Shown one piece after another: positions 7,784 to 13,448 of a stretch of 13,448 nucleotides of DNA (position 1 is the first letter of the stretch; each line of letters opens with the position of its first letter). Below the pieces are notes generated by a model that did no database searches, was not told the origin of the DNA, and saw only the letters and a program-made list of their open reading frames with translations. This DNA comes from CAYLOC01 sp964385195 (GTDB taxonomy: Bacteria; Actinomycetota; Actinomycetes; Propionibacteriales; Nocardioidaceae): positions 1-13,448 of the forward strand of contig CAYLOC010000073.1 of assembly GCA_964385195.1 (NCBI GenBank). The letters run 5' to 3'. The position numbers were made by a program, and so were the translations under genes.

Positions 7784-8866
7784 GTGAGTACCGAACCGCT
7801 CCTGACGATCAGCGCCTTCGCCCGCGCGGTCGACCTCGCGCCGAGCGCCTTGCGCTACTACGACGACGCCGGCCTGCTTCCACCTGCGGAGGTCGACGCA
7901 CGCACCGGCTACCGGTACTACACCCCTGAGCTGGCCCGCCGGGCACACCTGATCCGGCGGATGCGCGCCGTCGGGGTACCGGTGGAGACCATGCGTGCCG
8001 TCCTGGACTCCGACCCCGAGGAGGCGGTGCAGCTCCTGCGTGACTTCGCCGCGCAGGCGGCGCAGTCGGCCGAGCGTACGGCGGTCACCATCGAGGACCT
8101 GGTCGCGGACCTACACCGGGGAGACGACCCGGGCGAACCGGTCACGGTTTCCCTCGACGGACCCGAGCTCGCCACGGCGCTGACACAGGTGTCGCGCGCC
8201 GCTGGCACCGAGACCGGCTCCCCACTGCGTGGGGTGCTCGTCGACATCGACGGTGCTGGTGTCACGGTGGTGGCCACCAACCGGTACTGGCTGGCGGCCT
8301 GGTCGCTGACCACGACGGCCGTGGAAAGCGCGCGCGGCACACGGCTGTTCCTCCCCCTCGATGACGTCAGCCCGTTGGCGCAGTGGCTGTCGTGGCAGGG
8401 AGCAGTGCGGATCCATGTCGAGAACACCGCCGCGACGGTCACCGGCCGGGGCCGTGACGGCGGTGCATGCCCCACGCGGACCATCACTCCCGGAGCGGAC
8501 CGGTTCCCGGCGTACCAGCTCATCCTCGACGCCCAGGACGACCGGCACGCACGCACCACCATGCCGCGGCAGGCGCTGCTCGATGCTTGCGCACCGGCCG
8601 AAGACGGGGTCCGGCTGCATGTCGGGCCGGACCGTGTCACCGTCAGTACCGACGACGCATCCGAAGGCAGACACCTCGCCGCCAGGACCGTCGGCGCCCC
8701 GTTCACGCTGGCCCTCTCCGTCGACCTGTTCCGGCCCGCCGTGGAGATGATGGTCGGAAACCAAGTCAGTCTGGAGTACAGCGCGGACACCCGGCCGCTG
8801 TGGGTGACCTCTCCCGGCCAGCGTCGGCTGCGCGCCTTGGTGATGCCGCGCCGGTACGCCGGGTGA
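7784..8866 (+). CDS. MerR-family regulator fused to a DNA polymerase III beta sliding-clamp-like module
   Basis: This 360-residue protein has two unlike halves. Residues about 6-75 are a MerR winged helix: LTISAFARAVDLAPSALRYY, then DAGLLPP, then RTGYRYYTPELARRAHLIRRMR, with VGVPVETM. A helix at about 78-112 is the usual MerR dimerisation coil. Residues about 122-358 resemble the second and third domains of DnaN: LATALTQVSRAAG...SPLRGVLVDIDGAGVTVVATNRYWLA (127-171), LPLDDVSPLAQWL, then TRTITPGADRFPAYQLIL (231-248). A last segment carries PRQALLDAC, SVDLFRPAVEMM...VSLEYSADTRPLWVTSP (about 312-344) and the clamp-like ending ALVMPRRY. The clamp domain normally lying first appears to be replaced by the MerR head. 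It starts at a GTG with no ribosome site, behind a MerR-type promoter, and overlaps the exporter gene by four bases. Likely role: a transcription activator or repressor of its own operon, with the clamp fold as ligand-sensing or oligomerising domain. The MerR part is certain; the clamp relation is from sequence pattern only. Confidence 0.87.
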   Translation: MSTEPLLTISAFARAVDLAPSALRYYDDAGLLPPAEVDARTGYRYYTPELARRAHLIRRMRAVGVPVETMRAVLDSDPEEAVQLLRDFAAQAAQSAERTAVTIEDLVADLHRGDDPGEPVTVSLDGPELATALTQVSRAAGTETGSPLRGVLVDIDGAGVTVVATNRYWLAAWSLTTTAVESARGTRLFLPLDDVSPLAQWLSWQGAVRIHVENTAATVTGRGRDGGACPTRTITPGADRFPAYQLILDAQDDRHARTTMPRQALLDACAPAEDGVRLHVGPDRVTVSTDDASEGRHLAARTVGAPFTLALSVDLFRPAVEMMVGNQVSLEYSADTRPLWVTSPGQRRLRALVMPRRYAG

Positions 8867-10086
8867 GCACCCACACCGCGCCGACCGACACACGCCTGCT
8901 CACCAGCGGGTTCACGGCGTGGCTGGGTGCGGCGCTGGTGGCCGACGTCGGCGGCGGCGTGCTGTACTTTGCGATCGGCTGGACGGCGTCCGGACTCGGT
9001 GGTCACGTCGCCGGCCTGCTGCTGACGCTGGCGGTCCTCCCCCGGACGGCGTTGTTGTTGTACGGCGGTGCGGTGGCCGACCGCTGGGGCCTGCGCCACG
9101 CGATGATCGCATGCGACCTCGCCACCTGTCTCGTTCTTGTCGCGTACTTGGTTTCTGCCCGCGTCGGCACACCCGTCATCGTGTTGCTCGGGGGGTTGGC
9201 GCTGGCGAACGGAGTGATCAGTGCGTTCCGGCTACCGGCCAGCGGTGGGTTCCCGAGGCTGTTCGTCGACGATGCCCTGTTGGCGCGCGCGATGTCCCTC
9301 ACCGGAGGGGTCTTGCAGGTGGCCCGGCTCGTGGGCCCGCCGCTCGGTGGCCTGGTCGTTGCCGTGCTCGCCATCGACGGAGCGGTCTGGGCTCGCCTGG
9401 TCAGCGCGTTGGTGATCCTGGTGGTCCTGCTCCTCGTCCGTCCGGCGTACGAGACACCGTCGATGCGGAACAGCGACTCCGCAGCCGTGGAGATCCGGAA
9501 GGCGCTGTCGTCGGCCCGGCGGGCGCCGGCGATCGTGCCGCTGCTTGGTGCAGTGGCGTTCGTGGCCGGAGGCATCTTGCCGATGTTGAGCCTGTGCGTA
9601 CCACTGGCCGCGCATCAACGTGGCTGGGGTGCAGGGGCAACCGGCGTGATCGAGACCGCGTGGATCGCCGGGGGGTTGACGGTCTCGGTTGCAGTGGCGA
9701 GGTGCGGAGCCCGACAGCGACCGATCGGGGCGCTCGTCCTGGGTCCGGTGGTCGCGGCAGCCGGTGCGCTCCTCGTGGCGTACAGCCCCCAGGTGCCGCT
9801 TGCGGCCGTGGGGGCGGGGGTGATGGGCATTGGCACCGTGGTGTTCACCTCCCACGTCTTCCCCGTCTATGTCCGGGCAACGCCGGAGGGGATGCTGGCA
9901 CGGTTCCAGGCGCTGCTCGGGGTGGTCCAGGCTGCGCCGATCCTGCTGACCAACAACGCCTTCGGCGCGATCGCGAGCCGGTTCAGTCCCACGACGGCGA
10001 TCGTGGCGGTCGCGCTCCTGAGCCTGCTGGCCGCGGTGGTCTCGGCCGCGAGCTCCGCCGTACGCGCGCTGCGACTCGACACGTAA
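8863..10086 (+). CDS. MFS exporter, DHA3-like (probable drug or metabolite efflux)
   Basis: The product is a 407-residue integral membrane protein with about 12 hydrophobic segments, e.g. 16-40, 48-69, 83-98, 103-122, 155-170, 177-193, 222-248 and 288-307. MFS motif A, GGAVADRWGLRHAM (68-81), lies in the loop between helices 2 and 3, and ARLVGPPLGG (154-163) is typical of the fifth helix in macrolide-efflux-like (DHA3) exporters. A hydrophilic central loop (about 196-220, with basic residues) separates the two six-helix halves. The GTG start at 8863 overlaps the stop of the upstream regulator (GTGA), so translation is probably coupled and expression follows the MerR-type promoter. The reading frame stays open far upstream of 8863, but those codons overlap the regulator gene. 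Proton-driven export of a toxic or signalling compound is the family expectation; the substrate cannot be read from sequence. It ends 16 bases before the convergent ramB gene. Confidence 0.9.
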   Translation: MSTHTAPTDTRLLTSGFTAWLGAALVADVGGGVLYFAIGWTASGLGGHVAGLLLTLAVLPRTALLLYGGAVADRWGLRHAMIACDLATCLVLVAYLVSARVGTPVIVLLGGLALANGVISAFRLPASGGFPRLFVDDALLARAMSLTGGVLQVARLVGPPLGGLVVAVLAIDGAVWARLVSALVILVVLLLVRPAYETPSMRNSDSAAVEIRKALSSARRAPAIVPLLGAVAFVAGGILPMLSLCVPLAAHQRGWGAGATGVIETAWIAGGLTVSVAVARCGARQRPIGALVLGPVVAAAGALLVAYSPQVPLAAVGAGVMGIGTVVFTSHVFPVYVRATPEGMLARFQALLGVVQAAPILLTNNAFGAIASRFSPTTAIVAVALLSLLAAVVSAASSAVRALRLDT

Positions 10087-10102
10087 GGGCCATAACGTCG
10101 GG

Positions 10103-11596
10103 CTAGGAGACGGCTGCGCCGGCGTGGCGGTCGAGGAAGCGGTACACCTCGGTGTCGTCGACCCCGGGGAACACACCGGGCGGCATCGCGGCGAGCAGGT
10201 GCGAGTGCACCCGCGCCGAGGGCCACGCGTTGCCCGACCACCGCTGAGCGAGTTCGGACGGTGGTTGCAGGCAGCACGACGGGTCCGGGCACCGGGACGT
10301 GGTGCGCTGCTTCGTCTCCCGGCCACGCATCCACTTCACGTGCCGGTACGGCACGCCAACGGTCACCGAGAAGCGACCGCTCGGTGTCGGGTCGACCGCC
10401 GACGTACACCAGTAGGTGCCCGATCGGGTGTCGGTGTAGCCGCGGAACGGCTCCGCCAGGTCGTCGGTCTCGAACACCTTCCGCGCCCCCCACGCCCGGC
10501 ACACCCGCTGCCCCTCGATGGCACCGGTCGCGTCGGTGGGGAAGACGATGCCGTCGTTCTCGTAGGCCTTGTAGATGACACCATCGCGGGAGACCCGCAT
10601 GAAGTGCACGGGTACGCCGAGGTGATGGGTGGCGAGGTTGGTGAACCGGTGCGCCGCGGTCTCGTAGGACACGGCGTAGGCGTCGCGCAGGTCTTCGATC
10701 GCGATGTCCTTGTCCTTCATTGCCTGCCGGAGCAGCGCCACCGCGTCGTGCTCAGGCACCAGGAGCGCCGCGGCGAAGTAGTTGCTCTCCACCCGCTGTT
10801 CGAGGAACTCGCCGTAGTCGGTCGGCACCCGGTGCGCGAGCACGAGGTGGCCCAGTGCCTGCAGCGCCAGCGTCCGCGTGCTGTGCTGTCCCGCCTCCGG
10901 ACGGGGCAGGTAGATACGGCGGTGCTCGAGGTCGGTCACGGTCCGGGTGGATCGCGGCAGGTCCGGGACGTGCACGAGGTCGAACCCGACGTGACCGACG
11001 AGCCGGTCCACGGCCACGGCGGTGATGGGGCCACCGGAGTAGTTGATCGCCGCCAGCAGCTCGGCGGCCGCCGTCTCGATATCGCCGAAGTAGTTGTCGG
11101 CGTCACGCATCCGCTGCCGGAGCAACGCGTTCGCAGTGCGTGCGTGTTCGGGCGTGGCCGCCCGCTTCGCGCGGGCCGCCGCCATCGCGTCGTGCAGGCC
11201 GACGAGGGCCTCCAGCGCCTCGGTCGGAACCCGGGGGCCGGGACGGACGACGGGCAGGCCCAGCGCCTGGTACTCATCCAGCTCCTGCGCACGCTCCAGT
11301 CGGAGCTCCAGCGCCGCACGGCGGGTCGGGGGTGTGCTGCGCAGCAGGTCCGGTACGGCGGTGTCCAGCGCGGCTGCGATCTCGCCCAGCACGGACAGCC
11401 GGGGTTCTCGCTTGCCGTTCTCGATCAGCGACAGCGCCGACGTCGACACCCCGACGATCGTGGCAAGGTCCTGGAGGGTGTGCCCGGCGGCCTTGCGGGC
11501 ATGCCGGATACGCCGCCCGAGCACGGCTGTGTCGGGCGGTGTGCCGTCCGGTTTTGTCGGAACTTGACGCCTCGCCGTACGAGAAACTTCCGTCAT
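10103..11596 (-). CDS. ramB: RamB-like XRE/ScfR regulator of acetate metabolism
   Basis: This 497-residue cytoplasmic transcription factor has an N-terminal helix-turn-helix of the XRE type (about 26-80: LGRRIRHARKAAGHTLQDLA, then VSTSALSLIENGKREP, then LGEIAAALD). Next come a helical linker, an IrrE/ImmA-like domain (about 165-300) and a C-terminal ScfR domain with VCRAW, GTYWCTSAVD and a cysteine cluster (Cys366, 397, 436, 441, 442). Where active IrrE/ImmA proteases have HExxH, this protein reads QALGH (246-250), so metal-protease activity is unlikely and the fold is probably a ligand sensor. Length, architecture and above all the divergent isocitrate lyase gene match RamB of corynebacteria and mycobacteria, a regulator of acetate and glyoxylate-shunt genes that also controls itself. 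The ATG at 11596 has no ribosome site; a -10 box about 6 bases upstream suggests a leaderless message. Closely related PrpC/MutR-type propionate regulators share this architecture, but the neighbour gene favours RamB. Confidence 0.88.
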   Translation of the reverse strand: MTEVSRTARRQVPTKPDGTPPDTAVLGRRIRHARKAAGHTLQDLATIVGVSTSALSLIENGKREPRLSVLGEIAAALDTAVPDLLRSTPPTRRAALELRLERAQELDEYQALGLPVVRPGPRVPTEALEALVGLHDAMAAARAKRAATPEHARTANALLRQRMRDADNYFGDIETAAAELLAAINYSGGPITAVAVDRLVGHVGFDLVHVPDLPRSTRTVTDLEHRRIYLPRPEAGQHSTRTLALQALGHLVLAHRVPTDYGEFLEQRVESNYFAAALLVPEHDAVALLRQAMKDKDIAIEDLRDAYAVSYETAAHRFTNLATHHLGVPVHFMRVSRDGVIYKAYENDGIVFPTDATGAIEGQRVCRAWGARKVFETDDLAEPFRGYTDTRSGTYWCTSAVDPTPSGRFSVTVGVPYRHVKWMRGRETKQRTTSRCPDPSCCLQPPSELAQRWSGNAWPSARVHSHLLAAMPPGVFPGVDDTEVYRFLDRHAGAAVS

Positions 11597-11602
11597 GCGC
11601 GC

Positions 11603-11631
11603 ACACTACCGAAAGATCGCCAAATCTTCAC
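11603..11631 (-). promoter_or_regulatory. Probable ramB promoter, leaderless
   Basis: On the minus strand TAGTGT (11603-11608) makes a good actinobacterial -10 box, and GTGAAG (11626-11631), 17 bases upstream, is a weak -35. Only six bases separate the -10 box from the ATG at 11596, so transcription should begin at or next to the start codon. This agrees with the lack of a Shine-Dalgarno sequence. The spacer overlaps AGAT...ATCT (11614-11627), a small dyad. Confidence 0.5.
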
Positions 11632-11633
11632 TG

Positions 11634-11677
11634 GCTGAAGTGCCGCCTTCGACCACAACTTCAGCGAAAGTGGCACT
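11634..11677. promoter_or_regulatory. Nested dyads between ramB and aceA, probable operator
   Basis: Two overlapping inverted repeats lie ahead of aceA. GCTGAAGT (11634-11641) pairs perfectly with ACTTCAGC (11658-11665). AGTGCCGCCTTCG (11639-11651) pairs with CGAAAGTGGCACT (11665-11677) with two mismatches. Both share one centre near 11650-11658. The element ACTTTCGC on the minus strand resembles the ACTTTGC core reported for RamB sites in corynebacteria. Position and symmetry suggest a binding site for RamB and perhaps a second regulator; which protein binds is inference. No clear -10/-35 pair for aceA could be fixed. Confidence 0.5.
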
Positions 11678-11690
11678 ACACCCACCCCTG

Positions 11691-11696
11691 AAGGAG
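11691..11696 (+). promoter_or_regulatory. Ribosome binding site of aceA
   Basis: AAGGAG sits 5 bases before the ATG at 11702, an almost ideal Shine-Dalgarno sequence, consistent with a highly expressed metabolic enzyme. It fixes the start of aceA and contrasts with the apparently leaderless regulators nearby. Confidence 0.85.
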
Positions 11697-11701
11697 CCGA
11701 G

Positions 11702-12997
11702 ATGACCGCCACCACCACCGACCCCGCCAACCCACCCACCGCGGCCACGTTGCAGCAGCAGTGGGAGAACGACCCGCGTTGGGCGAACGTTCGCCGCGAC
11801 TACTCCGCGGCGGATGTCCTCCGACTGCGCGGCACTGTGCAGGAGGAGCACACCCTGGCCCGCCGCGGCGCAGAGCGGCTGTGGCACCTGCTCCACACCG
11901 AGCCTTACGTCAATGCGCTCGGGGCGCTGACCGGTAACCAGGCGGTGCAGCAGGTCAAGGCGGGGCTGAGGGCGATCTACCTCTCCGGCTGGCAGGTCGC
12001 CGCCGACGCCAACGCCGCTGGTCAGACCTACCCCGACCAGTCGCTGTACCCGGCGAACTCCGTCCCCCAGGTGGTCCGCCGGATCAACAACGCGCTGCTC
12101 CGCGCGGACCAGATCGAGCATGCCGAGGGGACACACACCGTCGAGGACTGGCTCGTGCCGATCGTCGCCGACGCCGAAGCCGGGTTCGGTGGGCCGCTCA
12201 ACGCGTTCGAGCTGATGAAGGCGATGATCGCAGCCGGAGCCGCCGGCGTGCACTGGGAAGACCAGCTCGCCTCGGAGAAGAAGTGCGGCCACCTCGGCGG
12301 GAAGGTGCTGATCCCGACCGGGCAGCACGTGCGGACCCTCAACGCCGCCCGCCTGGCCGCGGACGTGGCCGGCGTACCGTCGGTGATCATCGCCCGCACC
12401 GACGCCGAGGCCGCCACCCTGCTCACCACCGACGTCGACGAGCGGGACCGGCCCTACCTCACCGGCGGTCGCACCGGCGAGGGCTTCTACGAGGTCCGCG
12501 GCGGCATCGAGCCCTGCATCACCCGCAGTCTCGCCTACGCCGAGTACGCGGACCTGCTGTGGATGGAGACCAAGACTCCCGACCTGGCGATGGCACGGAA
12601 GTTCTCCGAGGCGATCAAGGAGCAGTTCCCGGACCAGATGCTGGCCTACAACTGCTCGCCGTCGTTCAACTGGCGCAAGCACCTCGACGACGACACCATC
12701 GCCGCGTTCCAGCGTGAGCTCGGCGCGATGGGGTACGCGTTCTGCTTCATCACGCTGGCCGGGTTCCACGCGCTGAACTACTCGATGTTCGACCTCGCCC
12801 ACGGGTACGCGCGGGAGCAGATGGCGGCGTACACGCGGCTGCAGGACGCGGAGTTCGCGGCCGAGGACCGTGGGTACACCGCGACCCGGCACCAACGCGA
12901 GGTCGGTACCGGCTACTTCGACCTGGTCTCGACCGCGGTCAACCCCGCCGCGTCCACCACGGCGCTGGCCGGTTCCACCGAGGCCGCCCAGTTCTGA
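11702..12997 (+). CDS. aceA: Isocitrate lyase (glyoxylate shunt)
   Basis: This 431-residue cytoplasmic enzyme cleaves isocitrate to glyoxylate and succinate, the first step of the glyoxylate shunt, allowing growth on acetate and fatty acids. The catalytic signature KKCGH is at 193-197, within SEKKCGHLGGKVLIPT, with Cys195 as the general acid/base. Other family blocks are visible: YLSGWQVAADAN (93-104), YPDQSLYPANSVP (110-122), IVADAEAGFGG (154-164), the substrate-site NCSPSFNWRKHL (317-328) and QMAAYTRLQ (373-381). The length matches short actinobacterial ICL1 enzymes (about 428 residues) rather than the longer ICL2 type. The ATG at 11702 has AAGGAG 5 bases upstream. Divergent ramB shares its control region. 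The partner enzyme malate synthase is not in the window. Some ICL1 enzymes also act on methylisocitrate; that cannot be judged here. Confidence 0.97.
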   Translation: MTATTTDPANPPTAATLQQQWENDPRWANVRRDYSAADVLRLRGTVQEEHTLARRGAERLWHLLHTEPYVNALGALTGNQAVQQVKAGLRAIYLSGWQVAADANAAGQTYPDQSLYPANSVPQVVRRINNALLRADQIEHAEGTHTVEDWLVPIVADAEAGFGGPLNAFELMKAMIAAGAAGVHWEDQLASEKKCGHLGGKVLIPTGQHVRTLNAARLAADVAGVPSVIIARTDAEAATLLTTDVDERDRPYLTGGRTGEGFYEVRGGIEPCITRSLAYAEYADLLWMETKTPDLAMARKFSEAIKEQFPDQMLAYNCSPSFNWRKHLDDDTIAAFQRELGAMGYAFCFITLAGFHALNYSMFDLAHGYAREQMAAYTRLQDAEFAAEDRGYTATRHQREVGTGYFDLVSTAVNPAASTTALAGSTEAAQF

Positions 12998-13005
12998 CCC
13001 CAGGA

Positions 13006-13063
13006 CCCGATTCGTCCGATGGGCGCATGCGGGGGGACCCTTGGCTCACTCGGACGAATCGGG
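13006..13063. terminator. Bidirectional terminator candidate between aceA and the ATL gene
   Basis: CCCGATTCGTCCGA (13006-13019) and TCGGACGAATCGGG (13050-13063) are perfect 14-base complements separated by 30 bases. The left arm begins 9 bases after the aceA stop. The right arm lies inside the last codons of the ATL gene on the minus strand, so the hairpin could end transcription from both sides. The long loop and lack of a T-run make efficiency uncertain. Confidence 0.65.
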
Positions 13064-13399
13064 ATCGGGGTACCAGACCGCGGCACGCATCACGACCCGC
13101 GTCCGTTCGATGTCGGTGAGGTCGCCGCGCAGGGGGGTCTCCTCCTCGCGGTAGTGCGGCAGCGCGGAGCGCTGGTGACACAGCGGCAGGCTGCCGTCGG
13201 CACGCACCACCCGCCACCAGGGCACGCCGCCGCCGTACAGCGCCATCACCCGTCCGACCTGCCGCGGGCCGCCGCGCCCGACCGCGTCCGCGATGATCCC
13301 GTACGTCGACACCCGGCCGGACGGGATCCGCTCGACGATGCGTAGCACGTCCTCGACGTAGCGCTCCTTGGCGTCCGCCCTTCGGTCAGCCTCGACCAC
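13046..13399 (-). CDS. Alkyltransferase-like (ATL) protein, DNA lesion sensor of the MGMT family
   Basis: This 117-residue protein has the C-terminal DNA-binding fold of O6-alkylguanine-DNA alkyltransferase. Recognisable parts are YVEDVLRIVERIPSGRVSTYGIIA (14-37, including the lesion-contacting Tyr33), the recognition helix RQVGRVMAL with the arginine finger Arg50 (46-54), and GVPWWRVVRADGSLP (58-72). The methyl-accepting Cys of PCHR is replaced by Trp61, and the following His is Trp62, so the protein cannot repair by alkyl transfer. ATL proteins with PWHR instead bind and bend alkylated DNA and hand it to nucleotide excision repair. Cys74 is outside the active-site position. The GTG start at 13399 has no ribosome site, but TACACT (13407-13412, minus strand) lies 7 bases upstream, suggesting a leaderless message. 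The gene is convergent with aceA, 48 bases apart, and divergent from the gene starting at the right edge. Confidence 0.9.
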   Translation of the reverse strand: MVEADRRADAKERYVEDVLRIVERIPSGRVSTYGIIADAVGRGGPRQVGRVMALYGGGVPWWRVVRADGSLPLCHQRSALPHYREEETPLRGDLTDIERTRVVMRAAVWYPDPDSSE

Positions 13400-13405
13400 G
13401 GACAG

Positions 13406-13447
13406 TAGTGTAGAGGCGGCCCACCATGAGGAGAGGTTCTGCCGATG
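13406..13447 (+). promoter_or_regulatory. Promoter, ribosome site and start of a gene leaving the window; -10 shared with the ATL promoter
   Basis: TAGTGT (13406-13411) is a good plus-strand -10 box, and the same seven bases TAGTGTA give TACACT (13407-13412) on the minus strand for the ATL gene. AGGAGAGG (13429-13436) lies 8 bases before an ATG at 13445, the most likely start of a rightward gene of which only four bases are visible. An ATG at 13426, in another frame, overlaps this ribosome site and has none of its own. Nothing can be said about the product. Confidence 0.5.
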
Positions 13448-13448
13448 A

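Noticed and set aside
8467..8862. An upstream extension of the MFS exporter.
   Set aside because: The frame is open only because of composition; these bases encode the clamp-like domain in another frame, and the GTGA overlap at 8863 is the natural start.
7918..9099. A 393-codon open frame on minus across the regulator/exporter junction.
   Set aside because: Antisense to two recognised genes; Ser/Arg/Thr-rich, with no domain.
10124..11638. A 504-codon open frame on plus opposite ramB.
   Set aside because: Low-complexity composition, fully antisense to a recognised regulator; it would also run into the aceA control region.
11606..12895. A 429-codon open frame on minus opposite aceA.
   Set aside because: The plus strand encodes isocitrate lyase with the KKCGH site; the minus frame has Gly/Val-rich mirror composition only.
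1..13448. Search for tRNA, rRNA, CRISPR arrays, insertion sequences, phage genes or a biosynthetic cluster.
   Set aside because: No cloverleaf, regular spacer-repeat array, transposase, integrase or synthase domain was seen; the DNA is almost fully occupied by the genes listed.

Overview
This is a dense, GC-rich stretch of chromosome from an actinomycete. The evidence is the very strong GC3 bias, GTG starts, GTGA stop/start overlaps, and the mycobacterial-type AdnAB double-strand-break resection machine in place of RecBCD or AddAB. An XRE/ScfR-type RamB regulator divergent from isocitrate lyase points the same way. The style (frequent CGTACG/CCGGTAC words, this gene set) suggests Nocardioidaceae or a near relative, but I cannot fix the genus from sequence alone.

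Layout, left to right. (1) Positions 1-6406, minus strand: adnA then adnB, two consecutive helicase-nuclease subunits joined by a GTGA overlap. adnB runs off the left edge within its nuclease domain. (2) Positions 6407-6559: an intergenic region holding a cluster of four GTAGAC/GTCTAC...GGCAAAC words, including a perfect 15-bp inverted repeat. (3) Positions 6560-7633, minus: a lipoprotein of unknown function with a tandem 5-residue repeat just after the lipid anchor. (4) Positions 7784-10086, plus: a two-gene operon of a MerR-type DNA-binding domain fused to a DNA-polymerase-III sliding-clamp-like module, overlapping an MFS exporter. Its promoter has the MerR hallmark of a 19-bp spacer with a centred dyad, and its predicted transcript is leaderless. 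(5) Positions 10103-11596, minus, and 11702-12997, plus: ramB and aceA, divergent across 105 bp containing nested dyads, i.e. control of the glyoxylate shunt. (6) Positions 13046-13399, minus: an alkyltransferase-like (ATL) DNA lesion sensor, convergent with aceA over a 14-bp inverted repeat. (7) Positions 13400-13448: a short divergent promoter region leading to a gene that begins at about 13445 and leaves the window.

How the genes fit together: adnAB resects broken DNA, and the ATL protein flags O6-alkylguanine for nucleotide excision repair. RamB senses acetate or short-chain acyl status and controls isocitrate lyase. The MerR-clamp fusion plus MFS pair looks like a self-regulated efflux cassette whose sensor is an unusual reuse of the sliding-clamp fold; I regard it as the most original element here. 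No RNA genes, insertion sequences, CRISPR arrays or origins were seen. No gene-free stretch exceeds about 155 bases.
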